A DNA stretch of 64,000 nt, taken from the NCBI GenBank assembly GCA_964016885.1, contig OZ024740.1, forward strand, positions 3,183,336 through 3,247,335, written 5' to 3'. Of the stretch, positions 15,801 through 32,240 are shown piece after piece. The DNA is from Eledone cirrhosa. Lineage: Eukaryota; Mollusca; Cephalopoda; Octopoda; Eledonidae. The notes under the pieces were generated by a model that did not search any database, was not told the DNA's origin, and saw only the letters and a program-made list of their open reading frames with translations. Numbering within the stretch: position 1 is the stretch's first letter; the number at the start of each line of letters is the position of its first letter. A program made the position numbers and the translations under genes.

Positions 15801-18800
15801 CTAAACCTCACTAATACCTCACTAGACCTCACTAATACCTCACTAGACCTCACTAATACCTCACTAATACCTCACTAATACCTCACTAATACCTCACTAG
15901 ACCTCACTAATACCTCACTAATACCTCACTAGACCTCACTAATACCTCACTAATACCTCACTAATACCTCACTAGACCTCACTAATACCTCACTAATACC
16001 TACCTCACTATACTTCACTAATACCTCACTAATACCTCACTAGACCTCACTAATACCTCACTAATACCTCACTAATACCTCACTAATACCTCACTAGACC
16101 TCACTATTACCTCACTAATACCTCACTAGACCTCACTTATACCTCACTAATACCTCACTAATACCTAACTAGACCTCACGTATATCTCACTGAAACCTCA
16201 CTAATACCTCACTAGAGCTCACTAATACCTCACTAATACCTCACTAATACCTCACTAGATCTCACTAATACCTCACTAATACCTCACTAATACCTCACTA
16301 GACCTCACTAATACCTCACTAATACCTCACTAATACCTCACTAGACCTCATTAATACCTCACTAATACCTCACTAATACCTCACTAATACCTCACTAATA
16401 CCTCACTAGACCTCACTAGACCTTACTAAACCTCACTAATACCTCACTATTACCTCACTAATACCTCAGTAATATCTCACTAGACCTCACTAATACTTGA
16501 CTAATACCTTACTAATACTTCACTAGATCTTACTAATACCTTACTAATACCTCACTAATACCTAGTTAGACCTCACTAGACCTCACTAATACCTCACTAG
16601 TCTCCACTAATAACTCACTAATAGCTCACTACATCCCACTAATACCTCACTAATACCTCACTACTACCTCAATAGACATCATTAATACCACACTAATACC
16701 TCACTAGACCTCACTAATACCTCACTAATACCTCACTAATACCTCACTAGTACCTCACTAGACCTCACTAATACCTCACTAATACCTCACTAATACCTCA
16801 CTAGACCTCACTAATACCTCACTAATACCCCACTATTACCTCACTAATACCTCACTAGACCTTACTAATACCTCACTAATACCTCACTAGACCTCACTAA
16901 AACCTCACTAATACCTCACTAGACCTCACTTATACCTCACTAATACTTCACGATACCTCACTAATACCTCACTAGACCTCACTAATACCTCACTAATACG
17001 TCACTAATACCTCTCTAATACCTCACTAGACCTCACTATTACCTCACTAATACCTCACTAGACCTCACTTATACCTCACTAATACCTCACTAATACCTCA
17101 CTATACCTCACTAATACCTCACTAATACCTCACTAGACCTCACTAATACCTCACTAATACCTCACTAGGCCTCACTAATACCTCACTAATACCTCACTAA
17201 TACCTCACTAATACCTCACTAATACCTCTCTAATACCTCACTAGACCTCACTATTACCTCACTTATACCTCACTAGACCTCACTAATACCTCACTAGACC
17301 TCACTAATACCTCACTAGACCTCATTAATGCCTCACTAATACCTCACTAATACCTCACTAATACCTCACAAATACCTCACTAATACCTCACTAGACCTCA
17401 CTCGACCTCACTAAACCTCATTAATACCTCTCTTATACCTCACAATTACCTCACTAATACCTCACTAGACCTCACTAAACCTCACTAATACCTCACTATA
17501 CCTCACTAATACCTCACTAATACCTCACTAGACCTCACTAATACCTCACTAATACCTCACTAGGCCTCACTAATACCTCACTAATACCTCACTAATACCT
17601 CACTAGACCTCACTAATACCTCACTAATACCTCACTAGACCTCACTAATACCTCACTATACCTAACTAATACCTCACTAATACCTCACTAGACCTCACTA
17701 TTACCTCACTAATACCTCACTAGACCTCACTTATGCCTCACTAATACCTCACTAATACCTCACTAGACCTCACTAATACCTCACTAATACCTCACTAGAC
17801 CTCACTAATACCTCACTAATACCTCACTAATACCTCACTAGACCTCACTAATACCTCACTAAAACCTCACTAGACCTCACTAATACCTCACTAGACCTCA
17901 CTAATACCTCACTAATACCTCACTAATATCTCACTGAAACCTCACTAGACCTCACTAATACCTCACTAGACCTCACTAATACATCTCTAATACCTCACTA
18001 GACCTCACTAATACCTCACTAATAACTCACTAATACCTCACTAGACCTCACTTATATCTCACTGAAACCTCACTAGACCTCACTAATACCTCACTAATAC
18101 CTCACTAGACCTCACTAATACCTCACTAATACCTCACTAATACCTCACTAATACCTCACTAGACCTCACTAATACCTCACTAATACCTCACTAATACCTC
18201 ACTAATACCTCACTAATACCTCTCTAATACCTCACTAGACCTCACTATTACCTCACTTATACCTCACTAGACCTCACTAATACCTCACTAGACCTCACTA
18301 ATACCTCACTAGACCTCATTAATGCCTCACTAATACCTCACTAATACCTCACTAATACCTCACAAATACCTCACTAATACCTCACTAGACCTCACTCGAC
18401 CTCACTAAACCTCATTAATACCTCTCTTATACCTCACAATTACCTCACTAATACCTCACTAGACCTCACTAAACCTCACTAATACCTCACTATACCTCAC
18501 TAATACCTCACTAATACCTCACTAGACCTCACTAATACCTCACTAATACCTCACTAGGCCTCACTAATACCTCACTAATACCTCACTAATACCTCACTAG
18601 ACCTCACTAATACCTCACTAATACCTCACTAGACCTCACTAATACCTCACTATACCTAACTAATACCTCACTAATACCTCACTAGACCTCACTATTACCT
18701 CACTAATACCTCACTAGACCTCACTTATGCCTCACTAATACCTCACTAATACCTCACTAGACCTCACTAATACCTCACTAATACCTCACTAGACCTCACT

Positions 18801-20975
18801 AATACCTCACTAATACCTCACTAATACCTCACTAGACCTCACTAATACCTCACTAAAACCTCACTAGACCTCACTAATACCTCACTAGACCTCACTAATA
18901 CCTCACTAATACCTCACTAATATCTCACTGAAACCTCACTAGACCTCACTAATACCTCACTAGACCTCACTAATACATCTCTAATACCTCACTAGACCTC
19001 ACTAATACCTCACTAATAACTCACTAATACCTCACTAGACCTCACTTATATCTCACTGAAACCTCACTAGACCTCACTAATACCTCACTAATACCTCACT
19101 AGACCTCACTAATACCTCACTAATACCTCACTAATACCTCACTAATACCTCACTAGACCTCACTAATACCTCACTAATACCTCACTAATATCTCACTGAA
19201 ACCTCACTAGACCTCACTAATACCTCACTAGACCTCACTAATACATCTCTAATACCTCACTAGACCTCACTAATAGCTCACTAATACCTCACTAATACCT
19301 CACTAGACCTCACTAATACCTCACTAATACCTCACTAGACCTCACTAATACCTCACTAATACCTCACTAATACCTCACTAGACCTCACTAATACCTCACT
19401 AAAACCTCACTAGACCTCACTAATACCTCACTAGACCTCACTAATACCTCACTAATAACTCACTAATACCTCACTAGACCTCACTAATACCTCACTAATA
19501 CCTCACTAGACCTCACTTATACCTCACTAATACCTCACTAATACCTCACTAATACCTCACTAATACCTCACTAATACCTCACTAGACCTCACTAATACCT
19601 CACTAATACCTCACTAATACCTCACTAATACCTCACTAGACCTCACTAATACCTCACTAATACCTCACTAATACCTCACTAATACCTCACTAATACCTCA
19701 CTAATACCTCAGTAATATCTCACTAGACCTCACTAATACTTGACTAATACCTTACTAATACCTCACTAGCTCTTACTAATACCTTACTAATACCTCACTA
19801 ATACCTAGTTAGACCTCACTAGACCTCAGTAATACCTCACTAGTCTTCACTAATAACTCACTAATAGCTCACTACATCCCACTAATACCTCACTAATACC
19901 TAGCTAGACCTCACTAATACCGCACTAATACCTCACTAAACCCTACTAATATCTCACTAATCCTCACTAATAGCTCACTAGACTTCACTAGACCTCACTA
20001 GACCTCACTAGACCTCACTAATACCTCACTAGACCTCATTAATACCTCACTAATACCTCACTAATACCTCACTAATACCTCACTAATACCTCACTAGACC
20101 TCATTAATGCCTCACTAATACCTCACTAATACCTCACTAATACCTCACTAATACCTCACTAATACCTCACTAATACCTCACTAGACCTCACTAGACCTCA
20201 CTAAACCTCATTAATACCTCTCTTATACCTCACAATTACCTCACTAATACCTCACTAGACCTCACTAAACCTCACTAATACCTCACTAGACCTCACTAAT
20301 ACCTCACTAGACCTCACTAATACCTCACTAATACCTCACTAATGCCTCTCTAATACCTCACTAGACCTCACTAATACCTCACTAATACCTCACTAGACCT
20401 CACTAATACCTCACTAATACCTCACTAGACCTCACTTATACCTCACTAATACATCACTATACTTCACTAATACCTCACTAATACCTCACTAGACCTCACT
20501 AATACCTCACTAATACCTCACTAATACCTCACTAATACCTCACTATACCTCACTAATACCTCACTAATACCTCACTAGACCTCACTAATACCTCACTAAT
20601 ACCTCATTAGACCTCACTAATACCTCACTAATACCTCACTAATACCTCAGTAATACCTCACTAGACCTCACTAGACCTTACTAAACCTCACTAATACCTC
20701 ACTAATACCTCACTATTACCTCACTAATACCTCAGTAATATCTCACTAGACCTCACTAATACTTGACTAATACCTTACTAATACCTCACTAGATCTTACT
20801 AATACCTTACTAATACCTCACTAATACCTAGTTAGACCTCACTAGACCTCACTAATACCTCACTAGTCTCCACTAATAACTTACTAATAGCTCACTACAT
20901 CCCACTAATACCTCACTAATACCTCACTAATACCTCACTAGACATCACTAATACCACACTAATACCTCACTAGAC
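12871..20975. repeat. First copy of an ~8.1-kb tandem block in array A
   Basis: Rare variants here recur in the next block at a constant shift. From about 12871 to 16010 the shift is exactly 8190 bp, checked at 12991/21181, 15301/23491 and 15361/23551, with only a few substitutions. Past about 16010 the shift changes because the second copy carries about 33 bp more, and near 16631/24734 it is 8103. By 19711/26809 it is 7098 and stays so through 20894/27992. The drop of about 1 kb fits an extra internal duplication in this copy at about 17.2-19.2 kb. Boundaries are approximate. Confidence 0.8.
17200..19250. repeat. Internal ~1.0-kb tandem duplication in array A
   Basis: The variant string CATTAATGCC followed by CACAAATACC, CTCGACCTCACTAAACC, CTCTCTTATACC and CACAATTACC occurs at about 17313 and again at about 18317, a shift near 1,004 bp, with the surrounding variants in the same order. 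The matching region of the downstream 8-kb block (about 25300-26400) has only one copy. The copy number therefore changed after the 8-kb duplication. Confidence 0.7.
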
Positions 20976-23900
20976 CTCACTTATACCTCACTAATGCCTC
21001 ACTAATACCTCACTAATACCTCACTAGACCTCACTTATATCTCACTAAAACCTCACTAGACCTCACTAATACCTCACTAATACCTCACTTGACCTCACTA
21101 ATACCTCACTAATACCTCACTAATACCTCACTAATACCTCACTAGACCTCACTAATACCTCACTAATACCTCACTAATACCTCACTAGACCTCACTTATA
21201 TCTCACTGAAATCTCACTAGACCTCACTAACACCTCACTAGACCTCACTAATACCTCACTAATACCTCACTAGACCTCACTAATACCTCACTAATACCTC
21301 ACTAGACCTCACTAATACCTCAATAATACCTCACTAATACCTCACTAGACCTCACTTATACCTCACTGAAACCTCACTAATACCTCACTAGAGCTCACTA
21401 ATACCTCACTAATACCTCACTAATACCTCACTAGACCTCACTAATACCTCACTAATACCTCACTAATAACTCACCGATACCTCACTAGACCTCACTAATA
21501 CCTCACTAATACCTCACTAGACCTCATTAATACCTCACTAATACCTCACTAATACCTCACTAATACCTCACTAATACCTCACTAATATCTCGCTAGACCT
21601 CACTAGACCTTACTAAACCTCACTATTACCTCACTAATACCTCAGTAATATCTCACTAGACCTCACTAATACTTGACTAATACCTTACTAATACCTCACA
21701 AGATCCTACTAATACCTTACTAATACCTCACTAATACCTAGTTAGACCTCACTAGACCTCACTAATACCTCACTAATACCTCACTAATACCTCACCAATA
21801 CCTCACTAGACCTCACTAATACCTCACTAATACCTCACTAGACCTCACTAATACCTCACTAGACCTCATTAATACCTCACTAATACCTCACTAATACCTC
21901 ACTAATACCTCACTAATACCTCACTAATACCTCACTAATATCTCACTAGACCTCACTAGACCTTACTAAACCTCACTATTACCTCACTAATACCTCAGTA
22001 ATATCTCACTAGACCTCACTAATACTTGACTAATACCTTACTAATACCTCACTAGATCTTACTAATACCTCACTAATACCTAGCTAGACCTCACTAAACC
22101 TCACTAATACCTCACTAATACCTCACTAATACCTTACTAGACCTCACTAATACCTCACTAATACCTCACTAATACCTCACTAATACCTCACTAGACCTCA
22201 CTAATACCTCACTAGACCTCACTTATACCTCACTAGATCTTACTAATACCTCACTAATACCTAGCTAGACCTCACTAAACCTCACTAATACCTCACTAAT
22301 ACCTCACTAATACCTCACTAATACCTCACTAGACCTCACTACACCTCACTAAACCTCATTAATACCTCTCTTATACCTCACAATTACCTCACTAATACCT
22401 CACTAGACCTCACTAAACCTCACTAATACCTCACTAATACCTCACTAATACCTCACTAGACCTCACTAATACCTCACTAATACCTCACTAGACCTCACTA
22501 ATACCTCACTATACCTCACTAATACCTCACTAATACCTTACTAGACCTCACTAATACCTCACTAATACCTCACTAATACCTCACTAATACCTCACTAGAC
22601 CTCACTAATACCTCACTAGACCTCACTTATACCTCACTAATACCTCCCTAGACCTCACTTATATCTCACTGAAACCTCACTAGACCTCACTAATACCTCA
22701 CTAATACCTCACTAGACCTCACTAATACCTCACTAATACCTCACTAATACCTCACTAGACCTCACTAATACCTCACTAATACCTCACTAATACCTCACTA
22801 GACCTCACTAATACCTCACTAATACCTCACTAGACCTCACTTATATCTCACTGAAACCTCACTAGACCTCACTAATACCTCACTAATACCTCACTAATAC
22901 CTCACTAGACCGCACTAATACCTCACTAGACCTCACTAATACCTCACTAATACGTCACTAATACCTCACTAGACCTCACTAATACCTCACTAATACCTCA
23001 CTAGACCTCACTTATACCTCACTGAAACCTCACTAATACCTCACTAGAGCTCACTAATACCTCACTAATACCTCACTAATACCTCACTAATACCTCACTA
23101 GACCTCACTAATACCTCACTAATACCTCACCAATACCTCACTAGACCTCACTAATACCTCACTAATACCTCACTAGACCTCACTAATACCTCACTAGACC
23201 TCATTAATACCTCACTAATACCTCACTAATACCTCACTAATACCTCACTAATACCTCACTAATACCTCACTAATATCTCACTAGACCTCACTAGACCTTA
23301 CTAAACCTCACTATTACCTCACTAATACCTCAGTAATATCTTACTAGACCTCACTAATACTTGACTAATACCTTACTAATACCTCACTAGATCTTACTAA
23401 TACATTAGTAATACCTCACTAATACCTAGTTAGACCTCACTAGACCTCACTAATACCTCACTAGTCTTCACTAATAACTCACTAATAGCTCACTACATCC
23501 CACTAATACCTAGCTAGACCTCACTAAACCTCACTAGACCTCACTAATACTTCACTAATACCTCACAAGACCTCACTAGTACCTCACTAATACCGCACTA
23601 ATACCTCACTAAACCCTACTAATATCTCACTAATCCTCACTAATAGCTCACTAGACCTCACTAGACTTCACTAGACCTCACTAATACCTCACTAATACCT
23701 CACTAGACCTCACTAATACCTCACTAGACCTCACTTATACCTCACTAGACCTCACTTATACCACACTAATACCTCACTCGACCTCATTAATACCTCACTA
23801 ATACCTCACTAATACCTCACTAATACCTCACTAATACCTCACTAGACCTGATTAATGCCTCACTAATACCTCACTAATACCTCACTAATACCTCACTAAT

Positions 23901-26900
23901 ACCTCACTAGACCTCACTAGACCTCACTAAACCTCATTAATACCTCTCTTATACCTGACAATTACCTCACTAATACCTCACTAGACCTCACTAAACCTCA
24001 CTAATACCTCACTAGACCTCACTAATACCTCACTAGACCTCACTAATACCTCACTAATACCTCACTAATACCTCACTAATACCTCACTAGACCTCACTAA
24101 TACCTCACTAATACCTCACTAGACCTCACTAATACCTCACTAATACCTCACTAATACCTCACTAGACCTCACTAATACCTCACTAATACCTACCTCACTA
24201 GACCTCACTTATACCTCACTAATACATCACTATACTTCACTAATACCTCACTAATACCTCACTAGACCTCACTAATACCTCACTAATACCTCACTAATAC
24301 CTCACTAATACCTCACTAGACCTCACTATTACCTCACTAATACCTCACTAGACCTCACTTATACCTCACTAATACCTCACTAATACCTCACTAGACCTCA
24401 CTAATACCTCACTAATACCTCACTAGACCTCACTAATACCTCACTAGACCTCATTAATACCTCACTAATACCTCACTAATACCTCACTAATACCTCACTA
24501 ATACCTCACTAGACCTCACTAGACCTTACTAAACCTCACTAATACCTCACTATTACCTCACTAATACCTCAGTAATATCTCACTAGACCTCACTAATACT
24601 TGACTAATACCTTACTAATACTTCACTAGATCTTACTAATACCTTACTAATACCTCACTAATACCTAGTTAGACCTCACTAGACCTCACTAATACCTCAC
24701 TAGTCTCCACTAATAACTCACTAATAGCTCACTACATCCCACTAATACCTCACTAATACCTCACTACTACCTCACTAGACATCATTAATACCACACTAAT
24801 ACCTCACTAGACCTCACTAATACCTCACTAATACCTCACTAATACCTCACTAGTACCTCACTAGACCTCACTAATACCTCACTAATACCTCACTAATACC
24901 TCACTAGACCTCACTAATACCTCACTAATACCCCACTATTACCTCACTAATACCTCACTAGACCTTACTAATACCTCACTAATACCTCACTAGACCTCAC
25001 TAAAACCTCACTAATACCTCACTAGACCTCACTTATACCTCACTAATACTTCACGATACCTCACTAATACCTCACTAGACCTCACTAATACCTCACTAAT
25101 ACGTCACTAATACCTCTCTAATACCTCACTAGACCTCACTATTACCTCACTAATACCTCACTAGACCTCACTTATACCTCACTAATACCTCACTAATACC
25201 TCACTATACCTCACTAATACCTCACTAATACCTCACTAGACCTCACTAATACCTCACTAATACCTCACTAGGCCTCACTAATACCTCACTAATACCTCAC
25301 TAATACCTCACTAATACCTCACTAATACCTCTCTAATACCTCACTAGACCTCACTATTACCTCACTTATACCTCACTAGACCTCACTAATACCTCACTAG
25401 ACCTCACTAATACCTCACTAGACCTCATTAATGCCTCACTAATACCTCACTAATACCTCACTAATACCTCACAAATACCTCACTAATACCTCACTAGACC
25501 TCACTCGACCTCACTAAACCTCATTAATACCTCTCTTATACCTCACAATTACCTCACTAATACCTCACTAGACCTCACTAAACCTCACTAATACCTCACT
25601 ATACCTCACTAATACCTCACTAATACCTCACTAGACCTCACTAATACCTCACTAATACCTCACTAGGCCTCACTAATACCTCACTAATACCTCACTAATA
25701 CCTCACTAGACCTCACTAATACCTCACTAATACCTCACTAGACCTCACTAATACCTCACTATACCTAACTAATACCTCACTAATACCTCACTAGACCTCA
25801 CTATTACCTCACTAATACCTCACTAGACCTCACTTATGCCTCACTAATACCTCACTAATACCTCACTAGACCTCACTAATACCTCACTAATACCTCACTA
25901 GACCTCACTAATACCTCACTAATACCTCACTAATACCTCACTAGACCTCACTAATACCTCACTAAAACCTCACTAGACCTCACTAATACCTCACTAGACC
26001 TCACTAATACCTCACTAATACCTCACTAATATCTCACTGAAACCTCACTAGACCTCACTAATACCTCACTAGACCTCACTAATACATCTCTAATACCTCA
26101 CTAGACCTCACTAATACCTCACTAATAACTCACTAATACCTCACTAGACCTCACTTATATCTCACTGAAACCTCACTAGACCTCACTAATACCTCACTAA
26201 TACCTCACTAGACCTCACTAATACCTCACTAATACCTCACTAATACCTCACTAATACCTCACTAGACCTCACTAATACCTCACTAATACCTCACTAATAT
26301 CTCACTGAAACCTCACTAGACCTCACTAATACCTCACTAGACCTCACTAATACATCTCTAATACCTCACTAGACCTCACTAATAGCTCACTAATACCTCA
26401 CTAATACCTCACTAGACCTCACTAATACCTCACTAATACCTCACTAGACCTCACTAATACCTCACTAATACCTCACTAATACCTCACTAGACCTCACTAA
26501 TACCTCACTAAAACCTCACTAGACCTCACTAATACCTCACTAGACCTCACTAATACCTCACTAATAACTCACTAATACCTCACTAGACCTCACTAATACC
26601 TCACTAATACCTCACTAGACCTCACTTATACCTCACTAATACCTCACTAATACCTCACTAATACCTCACTAATACCTCACTAATACCTCACTAGACCTCA
26701 CTAATACCTCACTAATACCTCACTAATACCTCACTAATACCTCACTAGACCTCACTAATACCTCACTAATACCTCACTAATACCTCACTAATACCTCACT
26801 AATACCTCAGTAATATCTCACTAGACCTCACTAATACTTGACTAATACCTTACTAATACCTCACTAGATCTTACTAATACCTTACTAATACCTCACTAAT

Positions 26901-28072
26901 ACCTAGTTAGACCTCACTAGACCTCAGTAATACCTCACTAGTCTTCACTAATAACTCACTAATAGCTCACTACATCCCACTAATACCTCACTAATACCTA
27001 GCTAGACCTCACTAATACCGCACTAATACCTCACTAAACCCTACTAATATCTCACTAATCCTCACTAATAGCTCACTAGACTTCACTAGACCTCACTAGA
27101 CCTCACTAGACCTCACTAATACCTCACTAGACCTCATTAATACCTCACTAATACCTCACTAATACCTCACTAATACCTCACTAATACCTCACTAGACCTC
27201 ATTAATGCCTCACTAATACCTCACTAATACCTCACTAATACCTCACTAATACCTCACTAATACCTCACTAATACCTCACTAGACCTCACTAGACCTCACT
27301 AAACCTCATTAATACCTCTCTTATACCTCACAATTACCTCACTAATACCTCACTAGACCTCACTAAACCTCACTAATACCTCACTAGACCTCACTAATAC
27401 CTCACTAGACCTCACTAATACCTCACTAATACCTCACTAATGCCTCTCTAATACCTCACTAGACCTCACTAATACCTCACTAATACCTCACTAGACCTCA
27501 CTAATACCTCACTAATACCTCACTAGACCTCACTTATACCTCACTAATACATCACTATACTTCACTAATACCTCACTAATACCTCACTAGACCTCACTAA
27601 TACCTCACTAATACCTCACTAATACCTCACTAATACCTCACTATACCTCACTAATACCTCACTAATACCTCACTAGACCTCACTAATACCTCACTAATAC
27701 CTCATTAGACCTCACTAATACCTCACTAATACCTCACTAATACCTCAGTAATACCTCACTAGACCTCACTAGACCTTACTAAACCTCACTAATACCTCAC
27801 TAATACCTCACTATTACCTCACTAATACCTCAGTAATATCTCACTAGACCTCACTAATACTTGACTAATACCTTACTAATACCTCACTAGATCTTACTAA
27901 TACCTTACTAATACCTCACTAATACCTAGTTAGACCTCACTAGACCTCACTAATACCTCACTAGTCTCCACTAATAACTTACTAATAGCTCACTACATCC
28001 CACTAATACCTCACTAATACCTCACTAATACCTCACTAGACATCACTAATACCACACTAATACCTCACTAGA
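20976..28072. repeat. Second copy of the ~8-kb tandem block in array A
   Basis: This block follows the first directly and matches it at the shifts given there. Near 20975 the sequence leaves the CATCACTAATACCACAC context and enters the CTTATACCTCACTAATGCC context that also stands at about 12845, which marks the junction. The copies differ by few substitutions but several monomer-scale indels: about 60 bp near the start (present here, absent near 12870), about 33 bp near 24200 (present here), and about 1 kb absent here in the 17.2-19.2 kb equivalent. Confidence 0.78.
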
Positions 28073-31000
28073 CCTCACTAATACCTCACTAATACCTCAC
28101 TAATACCTCACTAATACCTCACTAGACCTCACTAATACCTCACTAATACCTCACTAGACCTCACTAATACCTCACTAATACCTCACTATTACCTCACTAA
28201 TACCTCACTAGACCTTACTAATACCTCACTAATACCTCACTAGACCTCACTAAAATCTCACTAATACCTCACTAGACCTCACTTATACCTCACTAATACT
28301 TCACTATACCTCACTAATACCTCACTAATACCTCACTAATACCTCACTAGACCTCACTAATACCTCGCTAATACCTCACTAATATGTCACTAATACCTCT
28401 CTAATACCTCACTAGACCTCACTATTACCTCACTAATACCTCACTAGACCTCACTTATACCTCACTAATACCTCACTAATACCTCACTATACCTCACTAA
28501 TACCTCACTAATACCTCACTAGACCTCACTAATACCTCACTAATACCTCACTAGACCTCACTAATACCTCACTAATACCTCACTAATACCTCACTAATAC
28601 CTCTCTAATACCTCACTAGACCTCACTATTACCTCACTTATACCTCACTAGACCTCACTAATACCTCACTAGACCTCACTAATACCTCACTAGACCTCAT
28701 TAATGCCTCACTAATACCTCACTAATACCTCACTAATACCTCACTAATACCTCACTAGACCTCACTCGACCTCACTAAACCTCACTAATACCTCACTAAT
28801 ACCTCACTATTACCTCATTAGACCTCACTAATACCTCACTAATACCTCACTAGACCTCACTAATACCTCACTATACCTCACTAATACCTCACTAATACCT
28901 CACTAGACCTCACTAATACCTCACTAATACCTCACTAATACCTCACTAATACCTCACTAGACCTCACTAATACCTCACTAATACCTCACTAGACCTCACT
29001 TATACCTCACTAATACATCACTATCCTTCACTAATACCTCACTAATGCCTCACTAGACCTCACTAATACCTCACTAATACCTCACTAATACCTCACTAAT
29101 ACCTCACTATACCTCACTATTACCTCACTAATACCTCACTAGACCTCACTTATACCTCACTAATACCTCACTAATACCTCACTAATACCTCACTATACCT
29201 CACTAATACCTCACTAATACCTCACTAGACCTCACTAATACATCACTAATACCTAATTAAACCTCACTAATACCTCACTAATACCTCACTAATACCTCAC
29301 TAGACCTCACTAATACCTCACTAATACCTCACTAGACCTCACTAATACCTCACTAATACCTCACTAATACCTCACTAGACCTCACTAATACCTCACTAAA
29401 ACCTCACTAGACCTCAATAATACCTCACTAGACCTCACTAATACCTCACTAATAACTCACTAATACCTCACTAGACCTCACTAATACCTCACTAATACCT
29501 CACTAGACCTCACTTATACCTCACTAATACCTCACTAATACCTCACTAATACCTCACTAATACCTCACTAGACCTCACTAATACCTCACTAATACCTCAC
29601 TAATACCTCACCAATACCTCACTAGACCTCACTAATACCTCACTAATACCTCACTAATAACTCACTAATACCTCACTAATACCTCACTAATACCTCAGTA
29701 ATATCTCACTAGACCTCACTAATACTTGACTAATACCTTACTAATACCTCACTAGATCTTACTAATACCTTACTAATACCTCACTAATACCTAGTTAGAC
29801 CTCACTAGACCTCAGTAATACCTCACTAGTCTTCACTAATAACTCACTAATAGCTCACTACATCCCACTAATACCTCACTAATACCTAGCTAGACCTCAC
29901 TAATACCGCACTAATACCTCACTAAACCCTACTAATATCTCACTAATCCTCACTAATAGCTCACTAGACCTCACTAGACCTCACTAGACCTCACTAGACC
30001 TCACTAATACCTCACTAGACCTCATTAATACCTCACTAATACCTCACTAATACCTCACTAATACCTCACTAATACCTCACTAGACCTCATTAATGCCTCA
30101 CTAATACCTCACTAATACCTCACTAATACCTCACTAATACCTCACTAATACCTCACTAGACCTCACTAGACCTCACTAAACCTCATTAATACCTCTCTTA
30201 TACCTCACAATTACCTCACTAATACCTCACTAGACCTCACTAAACCTCACTAATACCTCACTAGACCTCACTAATACCTCACTAGACCTCACTAATACCT
30301 CACTAATACCTCACTAATGCCTCTCTAATACCTCACTAGACCTCACTAATACCTCACTAATACCTCACTAGACCTCACTAATACCTCACTAATACCTCAC
30401 TAGACCTCACTTATACCTCACTAATACATCACTATACTTCACTAATACCTCACTAATACCTCACTAGACCTCACTAATACCTCACTAATACCTCACTAAT
30501 ACCTCACTAATACCTCACTATACCTCACTAATACCTCACTAATACCTCACTAGACCTCACTAATACCTCACTAATACCTCATTAGACCTCACTAATACCT
30601 CACTAATACCTCACTAATACCTCAGTAATACCTCACTAGACCTCACTAGACCTTACTAAACCTCACTAATACCTCACTAATACCTCACTATTACCTCACT
30701 AATACCTCAGTAATATCTCACTAGACCTCACTAATACTTAACTAATACCTTACTAATACCTCACTAGATCTTACTAATACCTTACTAATACCTCACTAAT
30801 ACCTAGTTAGACCTCACTAGACCTCACTAATACCTCACTAGTCTCCACTAATGACTTACTAATAGCTCACTACATCCCACTAATACCTCACTAATACCTC
30901 ACTAATACCTCACTAGACATCACTAATACCACACTAATACCTCACTAGACCTCACTAATACCTCACTAATACCTCACTAATACCTCACTAATACCTCACT

Positions 31001-32240
31001 AGACCTCACTAATACCTCACTAATACCTCACTAGACCTCACTAATACCTCACTAATACCTCACTATTACCTCACTAATACCTCACTAGACCTTACTAATA
31101 CCTCACTAATACCTCACTAGACCTCACTAAAATCTCACTAATACCTCACTAGACCTCACTTATACCTCACTAATACTTCACTATACCTCACTAATACCTC
31201 ACTAATACCTCACTAGACCTCACTAATACCTCACTAATACCTCACTAATATGTCACTAATACCTCTCTAATACCTCACTAGACCTCACTATTACCTCACT
31301 AATACCTCACTAGACCTCACTTATACCTCACTAATACCTCACTAATACCTCACTATACCTCACTAATACCTCACTAATACCTCACTAGACCTCACTAATA
31401 CCTCACTAATACCTCACTAGACCTCACTAATACCTCACTAATACCTCACTAATACCTCACTAATACCTCTCTAATACCTCACTAGACCTCACTATTACCT
31501 CACTTATACCTCACTAGACCTCACTAATACCTCACTAGACCTCACTAATACCTCACTAGACCTCATTGATGCCTCACTAATACCTCACTAATACCTCACT
31601 AATACCTCACTAATACCTCACTAGACCTCACTCGACCTCACTAAACCTCATTAATACCTCTCTTATACCTCACAATTACCTCACTAATACCTCACTAGAC
31701 CTCACTAAACCTCACTAATACCTCACTAATACCTCACTATTACCTCATTAGACCTCACTAATACCTCACTAATACCTCACTAGACCTCACTAATACCTCA
31801 CTATACCTCACTAATACCTCACTAATACCTCACTAGACCTCACTAATACCTCACTAATACCTCACTAATACCTCACTAATACCTCACTAGACCTCACTAA
31901 TACCTCACTAATACCTCACTAGACCTCACTTATACCTCACTAATACATCACTATCCTTCACTAATACCTCACTAATGCCTCACTAGACCTCACTAATACC
32001 TCACTAATACCTCACTAATACCTCACTAATACCTCACTATACCTCACTATTACCTCACTAATACCTCACTAGACCTCACTTATACCTCACTAATACCTCA
32101 CTAATACCTCACTAATACCTCACTATACCTCACTAATACCTCACTAATACCTCACTAGACCTCACTAATACATCACTAATACCTAATTAAACCTCACTAA
32201 TACCTCACTAATACCTCACTAATACCTCACTGGACCTCAC
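26800..32240. repeat. Tandem ~2.9-kb duplication in array A
   Basis: The variant block starting CAGTAATATCTC and running through CTACATCCC, CTCTCTTATACC and CTATCCTTCA occurs twice in order. The shifts are 2888 (26969/29857), 2877 (27992/30869) and 2930 (29021/31951), differing by one to a few monomers. The first copy overlaps the end of the 8-kb block, so the duplications are nested. The junction is at about 29690. Confidence 0.7.
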
